A DNA stretch of 64,000 nucleotides from assembly GCA_022579005.1 (NCBI GenBank), contig MU401547.1, positions 62,001 to 126,000 of the forward strand. The letters run 5' to 3'. The DNA comes from Poronia punctata (Eukaryota > Ascomycota > Sordariomycetes > Xylariales > Xylariaceae). The position numbers and the translations under genes were made by a program. Below are positions 10,773-24,323 of the stretch, piece after piece (position 1 is the first letter of the stretch; each line of letters begins with the position of its first letter). A model generated the notes under the pieces. The model was not told the origin of the DNA. It saw only the letters and a list, made by a program, of their open reading frames with translations, and searched no databases.

Positions 10773-12301
10773 TCAAACAGCATCCGGAAGCCTCACCGCG
10801 ATATCTCCCGATTGGGTTATATATCGCACCCAAGGGAGGGATGGGTATTGTAACTAAAAACGAAAGGGTTAGCTGATAAGTCTAGAAGAATAGTGGTTAT
10901 GGCATGACGACATACCTTTGGTTCTGTAATCTTGAGGTATCGAACCTGGATACCACTTGTCGTGAAGTAGGGAATCTCAAACTTGACCTGGATAGGCCTC
11001 TTGGCCCCCTTGCCGGAGTTGATCCCACCCATGCTACCACCAAACCCACCAGTCATACCACCTCCGTGCTCGTCATCTCCTTTAACGCTAGGGAGACCCA
11101 GCTCCGCACGCATGAGGAACTCCTTTCCACCACCGAATTGCTTAATCTTCCAGACGATGGCGCTCTGCTCAGGTGCGTAGTGAACACTACCGATGTTGGT
11201 CCGGAAACGGGGCGAGTCGGCATCGTCCGGCACCGGAACGATGATTTCCACATTATTAGCCGTGCTCCTTCTCTTGAACTGCGCTCTAGCCTTCAACATG
11301 TATTCGATACGAGAGCCCGAGTGGCTTTCGACGACGCACTCAACCCAGACCAAAGGTTTGACTTGGGTGTTTAACCGGTAGCTCATAAGCTCGAACTCGC
11401 CGTCGGGTGGGATGAAGGAGATGGTCCGGTCGTTCTCGAATCGCGATAACCGTACGCACTGGTGGAATTTGACGTCCTCCATTTCTATTGCTTTACCACG
11501 TGTCGTTCTGCCAGTGGACTCGAACATGGCCTTGTCGTTTAATCCCAACCGAAGTTCCGGCATACCAGACAGGTAGCACTTCATCTTGATAGCGCCTAGG
11601 ATTTCTGACCGTAGAACGCTGCCAGTCGCCGATACCAGCAGGTTTAGACTCTCAACCACATCCAAGAAGACCTCGTTCTTGCGATACCGTATTCCTTCCG
11701 AGCGCCACGAAACAGCATTGGTAAGAGCGATGGGAGGCCGAGCCTGTACTTCGAGCTTATGCGACTCTTGGGTGATGTATTCTTGTAGGATCTTGGACTC
11801 GGTCGTTTGGGGATAGCCAAAGTCCATCATCTCATCGAGCAATTCGTAGATAACGACAAAGTTGTCGCGGATCGATTCTTCTTCGAGCGCCTTGAAGTAT
11901 TCTGTAAAGACCTCGACGACCTTGTGTAGGAAGAGCAGAATCTCGGCGGCATTGGTATTTCGTTTCGTCAGAGCAAGGAGATATAGGTTATTGTGTCGGA
12001 TATAGAGATACTACGCCATGTCAGAAACCTGTCGACATATCCAAGCATGGACAACGGAGAGGTGGTGAACCAACATTGATGCCTTCGTGGGAGAAACAAG
12101 GCGGTACGGCGGATGACTCTTCTTCGGCGTCACTGAGGAGGATGGGAAACTTCTCGACGGCGGACATGGGGATGTCTCCCCTATAGTTTCGGGCAAGCAG
12201 GGTCTATACCGCAGTCATCAGTACAAGCCAGAAAAGACGACCCATTCGATGTAGTGTTTTACCTTGCCCTTGAGGTCGAGGAAGAACAGCGCCGACGCCA
12301 T
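10773..12301 (-). CDS. apm1: AP-1 clathrin adaptor complex subunit mu
   Basis: Four exons: 12301-12263, 12203-12075, 12010-10916 and 10853-10773; 447 residues, the usual length for AP-1 mu. All junctions are in phase 0 and restore conserved text: FLDLKGK/TLLARNYRGDIPM, HEGIN/YLYIRHNNLYLLALTKRNTNA and YLKITEPK/LQYPSLPWVRYITQSGD. Residues 1 to about 140 form the longin-like N-terminal domain; residues about 170 to the end form the mu-homology domain that binds Tyr-based sorting signals. A Gly-rich loop (HGGGMTGGFGGSMGG) is a typical fungal insertion. It acts in vesicle traffic between the trans-Golgi and endosomes. The second donor (AAT/GTTGGT) is weak, but no other reading keeps the conserved frame. 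Confidence 0.95.
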
Positions 12302-15300
12302 GGTAGCTGTTGCGGCGGGTGAGCCTCGAGCAAAGGAGACGAAAGAGCGTAAAGGCGTAGGTCGACTGGCACCTAGCCGCCCAGAAAGATGACAACTTTC
12401 AGAGTCTACGTATTCATGCGCTAATTTGCGTTATGGGATATAATTCAATCGGGGTACTTTGGACTGGGAACTAAGCCAATGTCGTCTCGTCGGGGGCGTT
12501 GTATCAAGTGAGCTGTAAACACTTTGGTTGCCTTCAAATAATATGGAAACCCCACGTCGCTTCAACATCGCCAATCCCAACTCCCTGATCCAAATAAGGT
12601 TACCGTAAATTGGCAGCTACTCAGAATGTGCAGCCACATACCTATTGCAGCTGCTGCACGTGTAGTCTGCTAAATACACCAGCCACATAAAGAAGCGGCT
12701 TTCCAGGGACATGTGATTACGTAAAGAACACAGACTGCAATCAAGTCACATAATAGGTAAGAAATGGGCGCATGGACCACTACACGCACTCCACTATAAG
12801 CTTGCTATATCTCTGCAAATTATTTCTGCGCAATGTAAATCCCTTCTTCTCTCTTTCTTCTCCAACGCGTCCTTTAGACAGTGCTGCACATCCTATCTTT
12901 TAAAGAAACACACAACTGGACCTGGCATTCTGCTGGTGTTCCGACCGTGTGGTCGTTGGATATGTAAGCGATTTCGCGACGCGGAGAAGGATTCAATCTA
13001 GAATTTGGTACCATAAGAGCTGCCCGCGTATTTTTCTTAAAGTTGCATGGGCGGCGTCAGAGGGACCGTACATATCACCTGCCCTCTTTTTGCTATTTTA
13101 TGCTTTTCCGTAGCATAGTGTACGTTTCTCGTGATCGGATTACGTATTGATGCGAGGTTCCTGACCTCAGCCGAGACTTGTGTTGCCCCTCACTGAGCGT
13201 TGCACCGATAGCCGCGCTTCAATTTTTTATGCTGTGGCCACTCCTGTGTCTCAGTGACGAAGTTTTGCCAATGCGAGATTGGTAAGATGGGATATGTACC
13301 GGATTTTTATTTAGCGTTTGATGGCATTCGGTTGCTCTTGGGTACACACATAATCACATAAGAAGCCGGCAGCCTTGTGTAGTAAGAAGCCGATGTAGGT
13401 TGCTCAGTTGATTGTGTCTCGATAAGAAGCATGCATGGGCTTCGAAAATGGAACACTGCCGCAGCTCAAGAGCCCAACATCGGCAGCAGCGCCCGGAAGA
13501 ATGAACGTAATTTAATGGCGGAGATGTCGGTCGAGTTGAAAATTCGTTTCTTGGCAAAGCCGACATCCGGGCCACAGCTCACCTATTTCTCTGGAGAACA
13601 TAGCAGAGAAAGGTAATTATTTCTAATATAGGACAAGCATCGCAAGCTTTGAACATGTGCTTCGAGCGGAAGTAAGGATTTACTTTCCATCATTGGCCAG
13701 ACGCCTGTACCTGTACATTATACCCCTTGTTTATTGTTTGTTTCTGTGCCACTCTAGAGCATCAATATGTGTGTATGTAGCTGGATGTACTCGAACGAGT
13801 AGGTACATGTAGATAAGAGGCTTCGGTATTGCAAACCTGATGGTAGCGGCTATTCAACTTGTTCGCTACGCTATTCCTCTTAATAGGGTCTCTTGACACG
13901 AATGTTTCTCGATATAAATTCGTTCGACGTTGTTGATAGGCAGCCTGGGGGGGTCATCGCCTTTCCCGTCAATCATTCCAGAGTACCGAAGGAAGACTGT
14001 CCTGTCAGATTACAAACCTGCCAACGGAAAAGATACAATAGGCACGACTACCCTGTAAGCCCGGGCACGACAACTCTTCATCCCTATTGGATGGATGATA
14101 TGTCCACTCCTTTTTGTTGTCAGAGTTGCATGTGATCAGTCCCGTGTTGGCAGGTACCTTTCTAGGGTCTTGGAAAGGCTTGGCAGAGAGCCTGACACGT
14201 GCTTGTACAACGTACCTGTCTGCCCAAGACTTGCAATGCGGGCTTTGCTCCGTTTCTCACTCGTCTTCTTAACTTGTCAGCATTATTTTTTGGTTCCCGG
14301 CAGCCTTCACCAGTGGTAGTATTGTATGCATGTAAGATTTGCATTGGGAGTGGGCTTACCAACCTACGGCGTACGGAGGCAGTATTTCAAAGTATTTCAA
14401 AGTTCTACAATATTTTGAACGGTCGACCTGATATTGAAGACTTGACCTCCTTTATGCAGCCACAAACCAGGCTTGGTTAAGAGGTAGCCACCCGGAGACT
14501 TTTTCATAAAGGCCGTCTGCCCAACCAAGGACCTCGACCCCATTATGAGAATTGCCGAAATCTGAGGGGTCTTAACCTCGCCTAAATCGTCTTCGCCAAT
14601 ACACGTAAATGGATAACGCTGCATACTACCTACCTATCTGGCTTGGGTAGGTTCCCCGATATTGAAGCATGGACACACGTGGGTTGCCCCAGGACCCTGA
14701 TAACTGAGGTGTAGGATAGGTGTCGATATTGGGCACGACAGCTTGTGTAGTCCTAGTTGAGGTAGATAATATCGGTCCTGAGTAGAAATTACCCATTCAT
14801 CGGTACTCCCGTGCATAAAATCCGTGGCTGCGGAGCTGATGATGTTTTTTGCTGCTTCATGTGGGCCGATTTTCGGGGACATGAAAACCCATACCTCCGC
14901 AAGCACATCGCCCGTTACACGTACGTCGGATAAGATTCGGAAAACATGTCCCAAGCTTGGCCTAATAGTTATCAGACTAGGCGGTAAGTGTAGACATTCT
15001 GAAACCTGTGAGGGCATTTGGGATAATGAGTAAAGAAGGATATGACAAAAGACACCTCCTATATAAATAACGTAGATATACTTCCACCCGGACTTGGATT
15101 ATGGTTATGACGCTGTGGTTAAATTTCGTTGCTTGTGTGTACTTTGTCGTTTACGCCTAGCAGAAGAGGGCCCGCTTCCTGCTGACCTGCTGACTACTGG
15201 TTCCAGGATGTTATTATCGTGATGTTTATCTCGACACTCGACATCTAAGATGCTGTTCACATGAAATACGGAGAAGGAGGCAAGATAGCATGTTCCACGA

Positions 15301-17087
15301 TGTCAAGTCATCGGGATGCCCGCATATGTCGTTGGCTTAAGTTTTGTGTCAAAGTATGAATAATAACTATGCTAATGCTAGTGCGGCATGGCGGCAGAAC
15401 AAACCGAGGAACCGGTCCAGAAAGGCATGTATCGCACTCAGGGATAGGGTATATATCAGTCTACTTTGCGTAAGGTATGTACCTAGAAATACTACGTACA
15501 AGGTAATGTCCGTAATAACGCAGACAATTATCACAAGCAAAGAGAAACAAACGTAACTTGAAGAGAGGATCCACCTTGATACGCATTATTTGGAGGAACT
15601 TTGGTATGTTTACTAGCATATGAAGATGGGAATAATTGGGTCGCTCACATGCGTGCCGAGCTGTATATTCGCTCAAAGAGTGAAAGATCCACCGTTCAAC
15701 CAAGTTTCGGAAGTACCCCGTCTGGTAAGACTATTTCGGGACCCTGCAGACTTTTCGTCAGCTTTTTGCTTGGCCTTTCTTGACGATGTTGTCCTATCAG
15801 GGGCTAGTGTACCAAAGGTACGGTGTCCGCATTCCACTGAGTAGATACTTCTACTCGTAGCGGTTGGCAGAACGGAAAATGGTCTACAGAACTGGGTACA
15901 GTATTATCACAGGATAATCCCATGTACTTGGACAACCAGAAGACCTGCTGATGTTTGGTGATATTGGTGTCTAGGATAGAAGTAAACCAGCACATGTAAA
16001 ATAAGAGTAAAGTAAGTTGAGTTGAGATAAGGGAATAGGTACACTTAAGTAATAACTTTACCTTTTATGCTTTGCTTTTGATGAAAAGGCTCCGGGTGGT
16101 AGCGTAATAAAGTCTCCCAAAATACGTGGACCCACAAGCACATGTCACTGTAGGTACTTGACTCTGTCTCACATGGGACAAGCCTACGTACAAGATCCAC
16201 AGACGAGACAAGCCTTGATCCTTACGACCACACGCAACCACTACAATCCCTGAGGACTAGAAGTATCTCCCCCCAATCCAGCACTCAATCGCCCCAACGT
16301 CCCCAAGATTGAAGCTAAGTGCGGTAGTGGTGCACTCCTTCATGAACCCTTCAGATCTCTTTTCAGATCTTCGTTTGGGCTTTCCCTGCATTCATCACCA
16401 CCATCGCATCACCCTCGTCGTTGTTCGCCTTTCCCTCCCGTACCGCACTTCCCAACACCCGCTCCCATAGTGGCCGGATTATCCCGACCAATCTATTCCA
16501 TTATTTACTTCAATCTCATACTCTTTTCAGCACTCGTTGTTAGTGGATTCAACTACCAGTCTGTTGCCCTGGTAGGTAGTACTCGTACAGTTCGCGAGTC
16601 AGGCGCTCCCTCGTTACGGGTGTTCAATTATGCTGCCATAACCCTATACGAACACCTCTCATAGGTTGCACGAGTTAACTTGGTTTAATCCAAGTTATTT
16701 GTAGGCGGAGACTCACCTTTTATCTTGTTACCCGAGGAGAACGAGCACGAGTTCAACACGAGCCTACCTACCCGCCTGACACTTATTACGTTCTTAGCTC
16801 ATCATTCCTCATTCTTTTACTTACCTTACTTACTTAAATCAGAGGATATCGTCCCTTCCGACCGTTTGCCATCTAGTCTTATACGGCGTACACCAGCTAT
16901 TCCGTTGAATTATTTCGCTACAGGTTACAGCTGATCCCACAATTCGCTTCGCAAATGGCACGAGGCACTGTATGGTAGAGTTTGCGGCAAGTCGCTTACT
17001 TCCCACCCCGTCGGCCACAAGGTCCATCGTGTGGCAAAGAGCAGGTTGAGCCTGGGGTGAACCTAGACCCTTGAACCACTAAAAACA
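12302..17087. other. Long gene-poor divergent spacer upstream of apm1 and opi1
   Basis: About 4.8 kb without a convincing coding gene. The longest ATG frame, 14634-15017 on the minus strand (127 codons), resembles nothing I know and overlaps an open frame on the other strand. A pyrimidine-rich tract at about 12841-12872 looks like a fungal transcription-start region, but no coding sequence follows. The 3' part (about 16300-17087) probably holds the promoter and a long 5' UTR of the Opi1 gene. Confidence 0.5.
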
Positions 17088-19172
17088 ATGGATCAATCAA
17101 CCGATGACCGCATGGCGCTGCCTCTCCCTCGCCCGGTCGAAAACTTTGGCCATTTATCGACTCCTGCACCGACCCAGCCACTTGACCGGAAGCCCGATTT
17201 ATTCAGTCCCCCAGTCGAGTTGCGAAAACATGGGCTCCCTGGGTCCGACCCCGATGTTGGCATCTTCGATCGATTTGACAGGCCGTTTAAGCCTCCTCAC
17301 TATCCTCCGCCCTCGTACACCCAGACGCGAGACACCGTCTTCAACTTCTCCCACCCTCAGAGCGCCGAACTAGCGCCCATCAAATGCAGGCAGGAAACAG
17401 ACGACGATGCTGTAGCGCATGGCAACCACGGCGGCGGGACCGAGCGCGGGAATCATAGTCTGCCTTCGCTGTCTTCCATAACCTCGTCGGCATCGATATC
17501 GCCCTCGCCGTTGACGCCGCACCATGGCAGTTCTTCAGCTCCCCAGCGGCCACCGGAAGCGCCCCCGCCGGTATCTCATTGGCCGAGTCTGAATCCGTTG
17601 ACTGCATATTATACTCCCAGCCACGTGCAAGACCCCGAACCACCGCTACGAATGGACGTCGATAGTCCGAACAATAACAATGGTAGAAGTGGTGCGAGCC
17701 CTAATTCTGCATCTTCTGATCAGTTTCACAATGGGCGCTCTAGCAGTGTCAGCCTTGACGATCCTGACGTGCGCATGGCGGCAGAAGCGCTAGGCGATCT
17801 TAGAGCAGGTCAGTCGCTCACTAGTACATGCATCGACGGGTCCATCGAGTATCGAGTTCGATAGTTCCTGTTCTAGCTTCTTGACGTTTTTCTGTCTCAT
17901 ACAACCGACTGACTACTCACATATGCAGATTTTGTATCGTCACCCCGTCATAAACAGAGTCCGCCCAGGTCTCCTCGTGGCTTGAACCGTAGGCAACCAG
18001 AACCGCTACTCTCGCTTCTTACGACATCGCACCCATTACTCGCCACAACGATCGGTAGTGCAACGTCCGCTTATGCGAGTTCCAAGAATATATCTCCACG
18101 GATCAAGACGAGTATCGAATACGTCGAATGTTGCGTTCTCCCGCTCGCCAATACGGTCGGATCGGTTGGGCGTGCTGCTGGTGTAGAGAATGGCGTCCGG
18201 TGGTTCTTGCGACGACGACAACGGCCTGGCGGAGATCTTGGGTCTGATGGACAAGGCGCGAGTAAGCGCAGAAAGTTCGGGCCTACGGATAGCAGCTACG
18301 AGAGCGGAACGCCCGAGTCCAGCTCTGGTGGCCTGACGCCGAGGGGTTCGTTGGACTCCCGGGACCGACAACTGTCGGTTAGCAGTACGGCCGACACTTT
18401 ACCTGCATATGACGACTTCCGATCCCCGCCGTATGTGGAGCAGGCAAACAGCCCGGAGGACCATCCGGCCGGTGCAGCGTGGCACCGGCTTGTCATGTCA
18501 ACTTCTGGGCTGGGTGTTGCCATGAGCGATGATAGTCTGCGACGTCTGAAATATTGCCTCGGTTGGATACGATGGGCCAACGCACATATTGGAAACGTGG
18601 TGAATTCACTCACCGTTACAATGGAAAAATACGAGCAGAGTGACAGAAGCGCGAGCGATGCTCAGGCCCACGACAACGGCCGGGGTCAGGAGGCAGAAGA
18701 TCGTAATCAATTGGCGGCCAAGATTGGCGCTCTACGGGTAGATGTTGTCAAGACGCTCCGAGACGTGACGGAGACTGTCAGTCAATATGCTGGCGGCGCC
18801 CTTCCAGAAAATGCCCGGGCGTTAGTGCGCAGTCATCTGAAGAGTTTGCCTCAACGTTTGCACCTGGCCAACATGGCCAACAATAACCGTGAGACTGCGG
18901 GTCGATCGGATGTTGGCATGCGTGAAGGCCAGGACGAGCAGGAACATGAAGCGGACAAGAAGACGAGGGAGAGTGCCCAGCTCGTCTTGGTAATTGCTAA
19001 AGAAGGCCTGGAGATGATGTCCCAGGTTTCCGGTGTGTTGAATGGAACAATCGAGAGCGCCGAAGAATGGTGCGAACGACTGGGCAAGGACAACCAGGAC
19101 AAATCGGATGATATGGCCGACGTATCAACACTTCCCCAAGTGCCGTTCAACGACACGAAGATGAGCGGTTAA
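17088..19172 (+). CDS. opi1: Opi1-family transcriptional regulator (CCG-8-like)
   Basis: Two exons: 17088-17808 and 17929-19172, with a GTCAGT...CAG intron; 654 residues. The junction joins MAAEALGDLRA to DFVSSPRH, the start of the Opi1 domain. Diagnostic blocks follow: QPEPLLSLLTTSHPLL, YASSKNISPRIKTSIEYVE and GRAAGVENGVRWFLRRRR. In the C-terminal third are RLKYCLGWIRWANAHIG and SAQLVLVIAKEGLEMMSQVSGVL. In yeast Opi1 represses inositol/choline-responsive phospholipid genes, and the Neurospora relative is clock-controlled gene 8. A nuclear or ER-tethered lipid-sensing repressor is inferred. The N-terminal 230 residues are Pro/Ser-rich and disordered-looking. Family assignment is firm; the targets in this organism are not shown. 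Confidence 0.92.
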
Positions 19173-20950
19173 GGGGCTAGCTGGAGGATGGGTCAGCATC
19201 TAGGTAGTGGTGTGGTCTTGAAGAGACCTCCCCATCGCTAGAAAACCGATAGAGCCCGCCTTATGGTCCCCGAGACGGCCGAATTGTTTTTGGGCCGTCG
19301 ACACCTCGGCTTCATCAATGGGATATTCCAACAAAAGCAATATTCTCCTCACACTTGTTTATTATAGGCGTGGACATGTCTTGAAAACTAAATAATGGTG
19401 CTGTATGGTCTTTCTCTCCACTTTCTCTCTCATTTTAAGGGGCTGTTGTAACCTGTCATGGGGTTCGGTTATACAAAAAAAAATTGTCTACCAAAAGGTG
19501 CCACCGTGGAAATAACTAGGGGTTGGAGGCGCTTGAAGAACTGGTCCATCTCCTTTCCTTTTTTTCGTTTTTTTATCTTTGCAGTTTCTCTGGCTGCGAT
19601 TATAAATGAAGACAGTAGGGCATATGGGAATAAACGTCGACAGCGCATGATTTTAATGTTGATGTATTTCTAAATATCATAAAGGGATCTCTGTTGATGT
19701 TATGTTTGTTAAACATTGACTCTAAGAAGAAGACAACGGGCAAACTGTTCCTCGCATCCTCATCTAGTGACTTGCCCTTATGCTGTACAGGCGATTGTGT
19801 ACGCACTACATTTTCCTGTTCGACGATAGTTGTTGGAGGCCGTAGGGTTGTGTTCGTTTGGAGGCCAAAACAACTTTGGAAGATACCTATAGTTCTGACA
19901 TCTACTGAACTTGATACCGTGTCTATCACCTGCACCTTCTTACCCTCCTACGCACCTGTACTCGTTCGTGTAACAAAAAGGTAACTGGGGGATATAGAAA
20001 CAGCTGACGTCACATGACAAGTTCAAACGGCAAGCAACAGACACGATACGTAAGTACCTAGGTAGGTACCTACCTCCGGTACCAGCAGTAGCCGTTAAGA
20101 CATCAACGCCTCGGTCACGATTAGGTTTGTGTTCTCAAGAAGAGATGCTAATTTCTAGGAGTACTTTAGTTTAGAAATGTATAAATGTATGTGTAAATAT
20201 CAACAAGGTCACGAGGTCCGTGTTAAACTGCAGCATTGTTTTATCACTGTACGAGATAGTGCCTTTTAACCCGTACCTGTTGAGACTATACGCTTACTTT
20301 ATTAGCGGGGAGGTCGGTGCCAATAAGACAGACCCCAGAAAACGCCACAGGTTGGCCGTAATGTCGGAAAGTTGGACCCCACAGTTTGGTGCGACTTCCC
20401 TATGAGCTGCGGTGAATCATTCCCAAGCTGGATAGCTTTATCGGTACTCCTAACACCAGCCCCCCAGCAGGCCCAGCTTTACGACAGCTTCATCATCGGA
20501 ATTGCAATATACGTGTACACGACGATTAACGACGCGTTTACAATCTCCACTAGGTTGTCATCTTCGTATATAACTGGTCGATATTATATGGAAGAGCAGA
20601 ATCGGTTTCCATCGTTCTGGTCTTGATGCCCTGATGCCCTGATGCCCAACGACGGGCATTCAAGACAGAAGCTCAACAGGCCTTCTCATCTTCAAACCAA
20701 CAGAGGACATCCCGCGTCGAGTGTCAGCTCGTATGCCCTGCGTTTATCCTGCTGGTGATTGAATGAGAAAGAACTAGTCAAACAAGAGAATTTGACGTAC
20801 ATCTCTTTCCCTCTGTTCTGCAGTCCTGTTGCTTGCTGCACGTGGATTCCATTGAAAGCATAGAGACCCGTTTTATTGCATCGTCCCACCAAACAACGTC
20901 CTTCAGCATATCCAGCACACCTATCGTATCCGTCAGATCATTCAGGAACG
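19173..20950. other. Spacer, no gene seen
   Basis: 3' region of opi1 and 5' region of gtr1. It includes a TACCTAGGTAGGTACCTACC palindromic cluster at about 20056-20076. No supported coding frame. Confidence 0.6.
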
Positions 20951-22371
20951 ATGGCAGACGCGGAGTCGTCTAACACTCAGAGTGATGTTCGAAGTGAGGC
21001 TAATACCCTGGGGGTGACGGGTGATGTTCGGAGCGAAGTGAAGAAGCCAAAGAAGAAGAAGGTCCTATTGATGGGCAAGAGCGGTTCTGGAAAGTCCAGT
21101 ATGCGAAGTATAATATTCAGCAATTACATCGCCAGAGATACGCGAAGATTGTAAGTTTCCCGTGCATCAGCTTTTCCGAATACACTTCAAGCACTTGCAC
21201 CCACTTCATGTCCTTCAGACTCACTGCCGAGGCACCGAGTGTCGGATTGCTGGGCAGATATAAGCAGATATAAAACCAGCATGAGACGTTGCTCGCTAAC
21301 AGGAAGTCTACTCGTAGAGGTGCGACAATAGATATCGACCTTTCTCATGTCAAGTTTCTGGGCAATCTGACGTTGAACCTCTGGGATTGCGGCGGCCAGG
21401 AAGCGTTTATGGAGAATTACCTTACACAACAGCGGGTCCACGTCTTCTCCAACGTCGGGGTCTTGATCTATGTTTTCGATATCGAGTCGAGGGACGTCGA
21501 TCGCGACATGGTGACTTACGTACAGATCATATCCGCCCTCATGCAGTACTCACCGACGGCCAAGGTCTATGTCCTGATCCACAAGATGGACCTCATCACC
21601 ATGCACGCCCGGGAGGCCGTCTTTGTCGACCGCGTCAAGACCGTGCGTCAGAAGACGGCCGAGTATATACAGGCGGCCAACAACCAAGAGTTAGAGCTGA
21701 TACCTTTTGCCACCTCGATATGGGACCAGTCGCTCTACAAGGCATGGGCTAGCATTATTCATGACTTGGTACCCAATTTGTCCATCATCGAGTCCCAGCT
21801 AGGCGCGCTCGGCACCCTCATCGAGGCCGAGGAGATTCTCTTGTTTGAGCGAACTAGTTTCCTCGTCGTTTCCAGTTGGACATCGGAAGAAGGCCAGAAC
21901 AACCCTACCGGAGACCGTCAGGAGAGAATGTCCAACATTTTGAAGCATTTCAAGCAGAGCATCAGCCGGTTCACGGGAACACCTCGTAATGCGGAGCAGT
22001 TTACGCTTATGGTAAGTCCCTGTCGCCCCTCTTCTTTCGCCAGTGACGGACGACGACTTGGTTTGTGATGCTCGGGTATCATGGCTACACGTACGGGCCT
22101 CTGTATATGTGGTCTATGTCGAATATCCCGTCTCTTTTGCCGTGACATTGGACAAAAGATGCAACGATGCTAACGCGTTTCGGGGTAGGAGCATAAAGCT
22201 GGCACGAGGTTTTCCATGTTCATCTGCAAGTTCACAACCAACACATACATCATGGTGGTCCTGCCACCAGGCGAAGCCCGATTTAACTCGGCCCAGTTGA
22301 ACTGCCAGATAGCTCGAGAGAGTTTCAAGTTCCTGGACGGCCCTGTAGCAGGGCAAGCGCAAGCCCAATAA
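20951..22371 (+). CDS. gtr1: Rag-type small GTPase Gtr1/RagA
   Basis: Three exons: 20951-21150, 21318-22011 and 22189-22371; 358 residues. The first junction restores [20 protein letters not shown]; an AG at 21302 would also stay in frame but inserts five residues absent from relatives. Motifs are G1 [10 protein letters not shown] (41-50), the Thr of GATID, G3 WDCGGQ (89-94) and G4 HKMD. The C-terminal exon supplies the roadblock-like end ([18 protein letters not shown]). Gtr1 pairs with Gtr2/RagC on the vacuole and signals amino-acid status to TORC1. The first 35 residues carry two DVRSE copies and a Lys-rich stretch. Both introns (167 and 177 nt) are long for this window. Confidence 0.95.
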
Positions 22372-24121
22372 AGTAAACTGATATGAATCGGAATGAGGAA
22401 TGCGGTGCTAATGGTATGGTTTCTGGCACCTATTAGCGTTGTTTCCAATGAACAATACCCATCATTTTTTAATCAAGGGCTGCCTTTTTTTTTTTCTTTT
22501 CCTTTCCCCCGTGTTTTCCACCTCGTCAAGAAGGTGATCTCCTGAGCAAGCATAGACAGCAGACTGCCCATAGAAATCCATTGGTGCAAACAGCTTCATC
22601 GAGTGTCAACTCGACAGCCAACAATACGGATATGCGACAAGGGGGAGATGGGAGACTTCGAGTATTTCATCTCTAGCGTCGATGATGCTTACTTGAACCA
22701 AGATTGGACAACATAAAGAGAAAAACAATGGAAGCCCCGAGTTCGGATATCCGTCCATTTACCCATAAATGTTGATTATAGCCAACGAAAACCATGACAA
22801 GGTAGAGAGATAGACAAAGGATAGGCGTTACATTAGGTGGTCTTGGTTATCGGCGTCGGCCCTGATTAGGAAGGTTATTTTATTTCCATGACCTCCCTAC
22901 TTGCCAACCAATCACTCATTAGCAGCGTTTCAACTGTTCTTCCTAGATGGGACAGACGCTTGCGACACCGGCATTGGACCTCTTTCTATTTCAGCGTTTT
23001 GAAGTTTGTAGAAGGCGCTGTTGCTGTTCTCGACCAAAAGTCTGGTTATGAAATAAATATGTTTAAGAACTACATATAACAATAGACTGGGAATAGCGTC
23101 AAAAAGAACAGTACTACTACATGCCCACTGAAAGAACAAGACAGCGATAGCCAGATCAAAACCATCCAAGTCTTTCCAACTCACCGTCATCTACACTTAC
23201 TACTCTTAGTTCAATAAGATGTCGGTTTATCTAGGACGGAATCCGCCTTGTCCCGTCTTTCCCGCTGATCTTATTCTTATTAGCAAATGGAGTAGACAAG
23301 AGCACATCTAAAATCAAACGGAGAAAGCCGCGGCTTTGAACGAGTGATAGATAGGTGAAGATAGGTAGATATGAAGAAAAGATGGATGAATGCGGCAGGT
23401 ACTGTTTCTCGATTTCCCCATCTCCGATTTTCCTTGGAAGAGGTAGGTATTGTAGGTCCCCGCGCCAAGGGATGATCGACAGGGTACTAAGTAACATCTC
23501 TTGCGTCTTGAGTCTTGACTCTGACTTTACCAAGAAGCATACTTTGGTAGTGTAGTATGATAATACCACGTATATCTAATCAAATAAGATAGGATGTATC
23601 GTGAGAGCTGGTTATGGAGAATGGGGAATGGTGGAGGTATTCCGCAGTCGAACTGTGGGCTAGTTTCACATTCTTGGAATTCCGCTCACGAGTAATGGAT
23701 GGGGACGGAATCGGGAATCTCAAACATGCGCCATGTAACACTACCAACCCAACCCCCACGAGCATACGCTTGAGGCCAGTGATGATCAAGAATCAGGTTC
23801 ACGTTGTCTTATATACGCGCCGCACGTGAAAGATGGTAGGTCAGGTCAGGTAGCTTATCTCTGGTTCATTCGTCGGACGGCGGACCCGTCGATCTTGAAT
23901 TTCCGATTGCCCCGGATTTCCTTTTTCTTGACCTCCTAACAAAGTCGGAAAGAGATCAGCAGGGGACTGGAACTGCCTTGGCTAGTTTATTTCTGGGTTT
24001 GGTCTTGTTAACCGCGGTGTTGTATCTACTTTCCTTTTTGTAATGGCGTTTTATGGAGTATAGATGGATAGGGATAGGGATATCGAGATGGGGTTGCACG
24101 GAAGAAGGGGGGCTTGATAGC

Positions 24122-24138
24122 TGTGTGTGTGTGTGTGT
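24122..24138. repeat. TG dinucleotide microsatellite
   Basis: Eight TG units about 190 bp upstream of the nuclease start codon. Confidence 0.95.
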
Positions 24139-24287
24139 CAGAGTTGAGTTGTGTATGTGTATGTGTAAACGGGTAGACAGGTATATAGAGGGGTGAATCT
24201 CTCCTCTCCCTTTTTTATCTTGATTGATATTTCTTGGTTGTTGTTGCTTGTTGCTTGTTAAGACGAGGGAAGATATCCGGAAAGGTT

Positions 24288-24311
24288 AGATCAGATCAGA
24301 TCAGATCAGAT
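24288..24311. repeat. AGATC pentanucleotide repeat in the nuclease 5' leader
   Basis: Four full AGATC units plus a partial one, ending 12 bp before the start codon at 24324, so probably within the 5' UTR. Confidence 0.9.
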
Positions 24312-24323
24312 AAGTTGCCCATC

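Larger units (their letters stand above)
22372..24323. other. Spacer with nuclease promoter; no other gene seen
   Basis: Nearly 2 kb between gtr1 and the secreted nuclease. Minus-strand frames at 22930-23190 and 23231-23569 have no recognisable content. The last 200 bp carry two microsatellites close to the nuclease start. Confidence 0.55.

Noticed and set aside
14634..15017. 127-codon minus-strand ATG frame as a gene
   Set aside because: No recognised motif, no splice-linked extension, and an open frame on the opposite strand over part of it.
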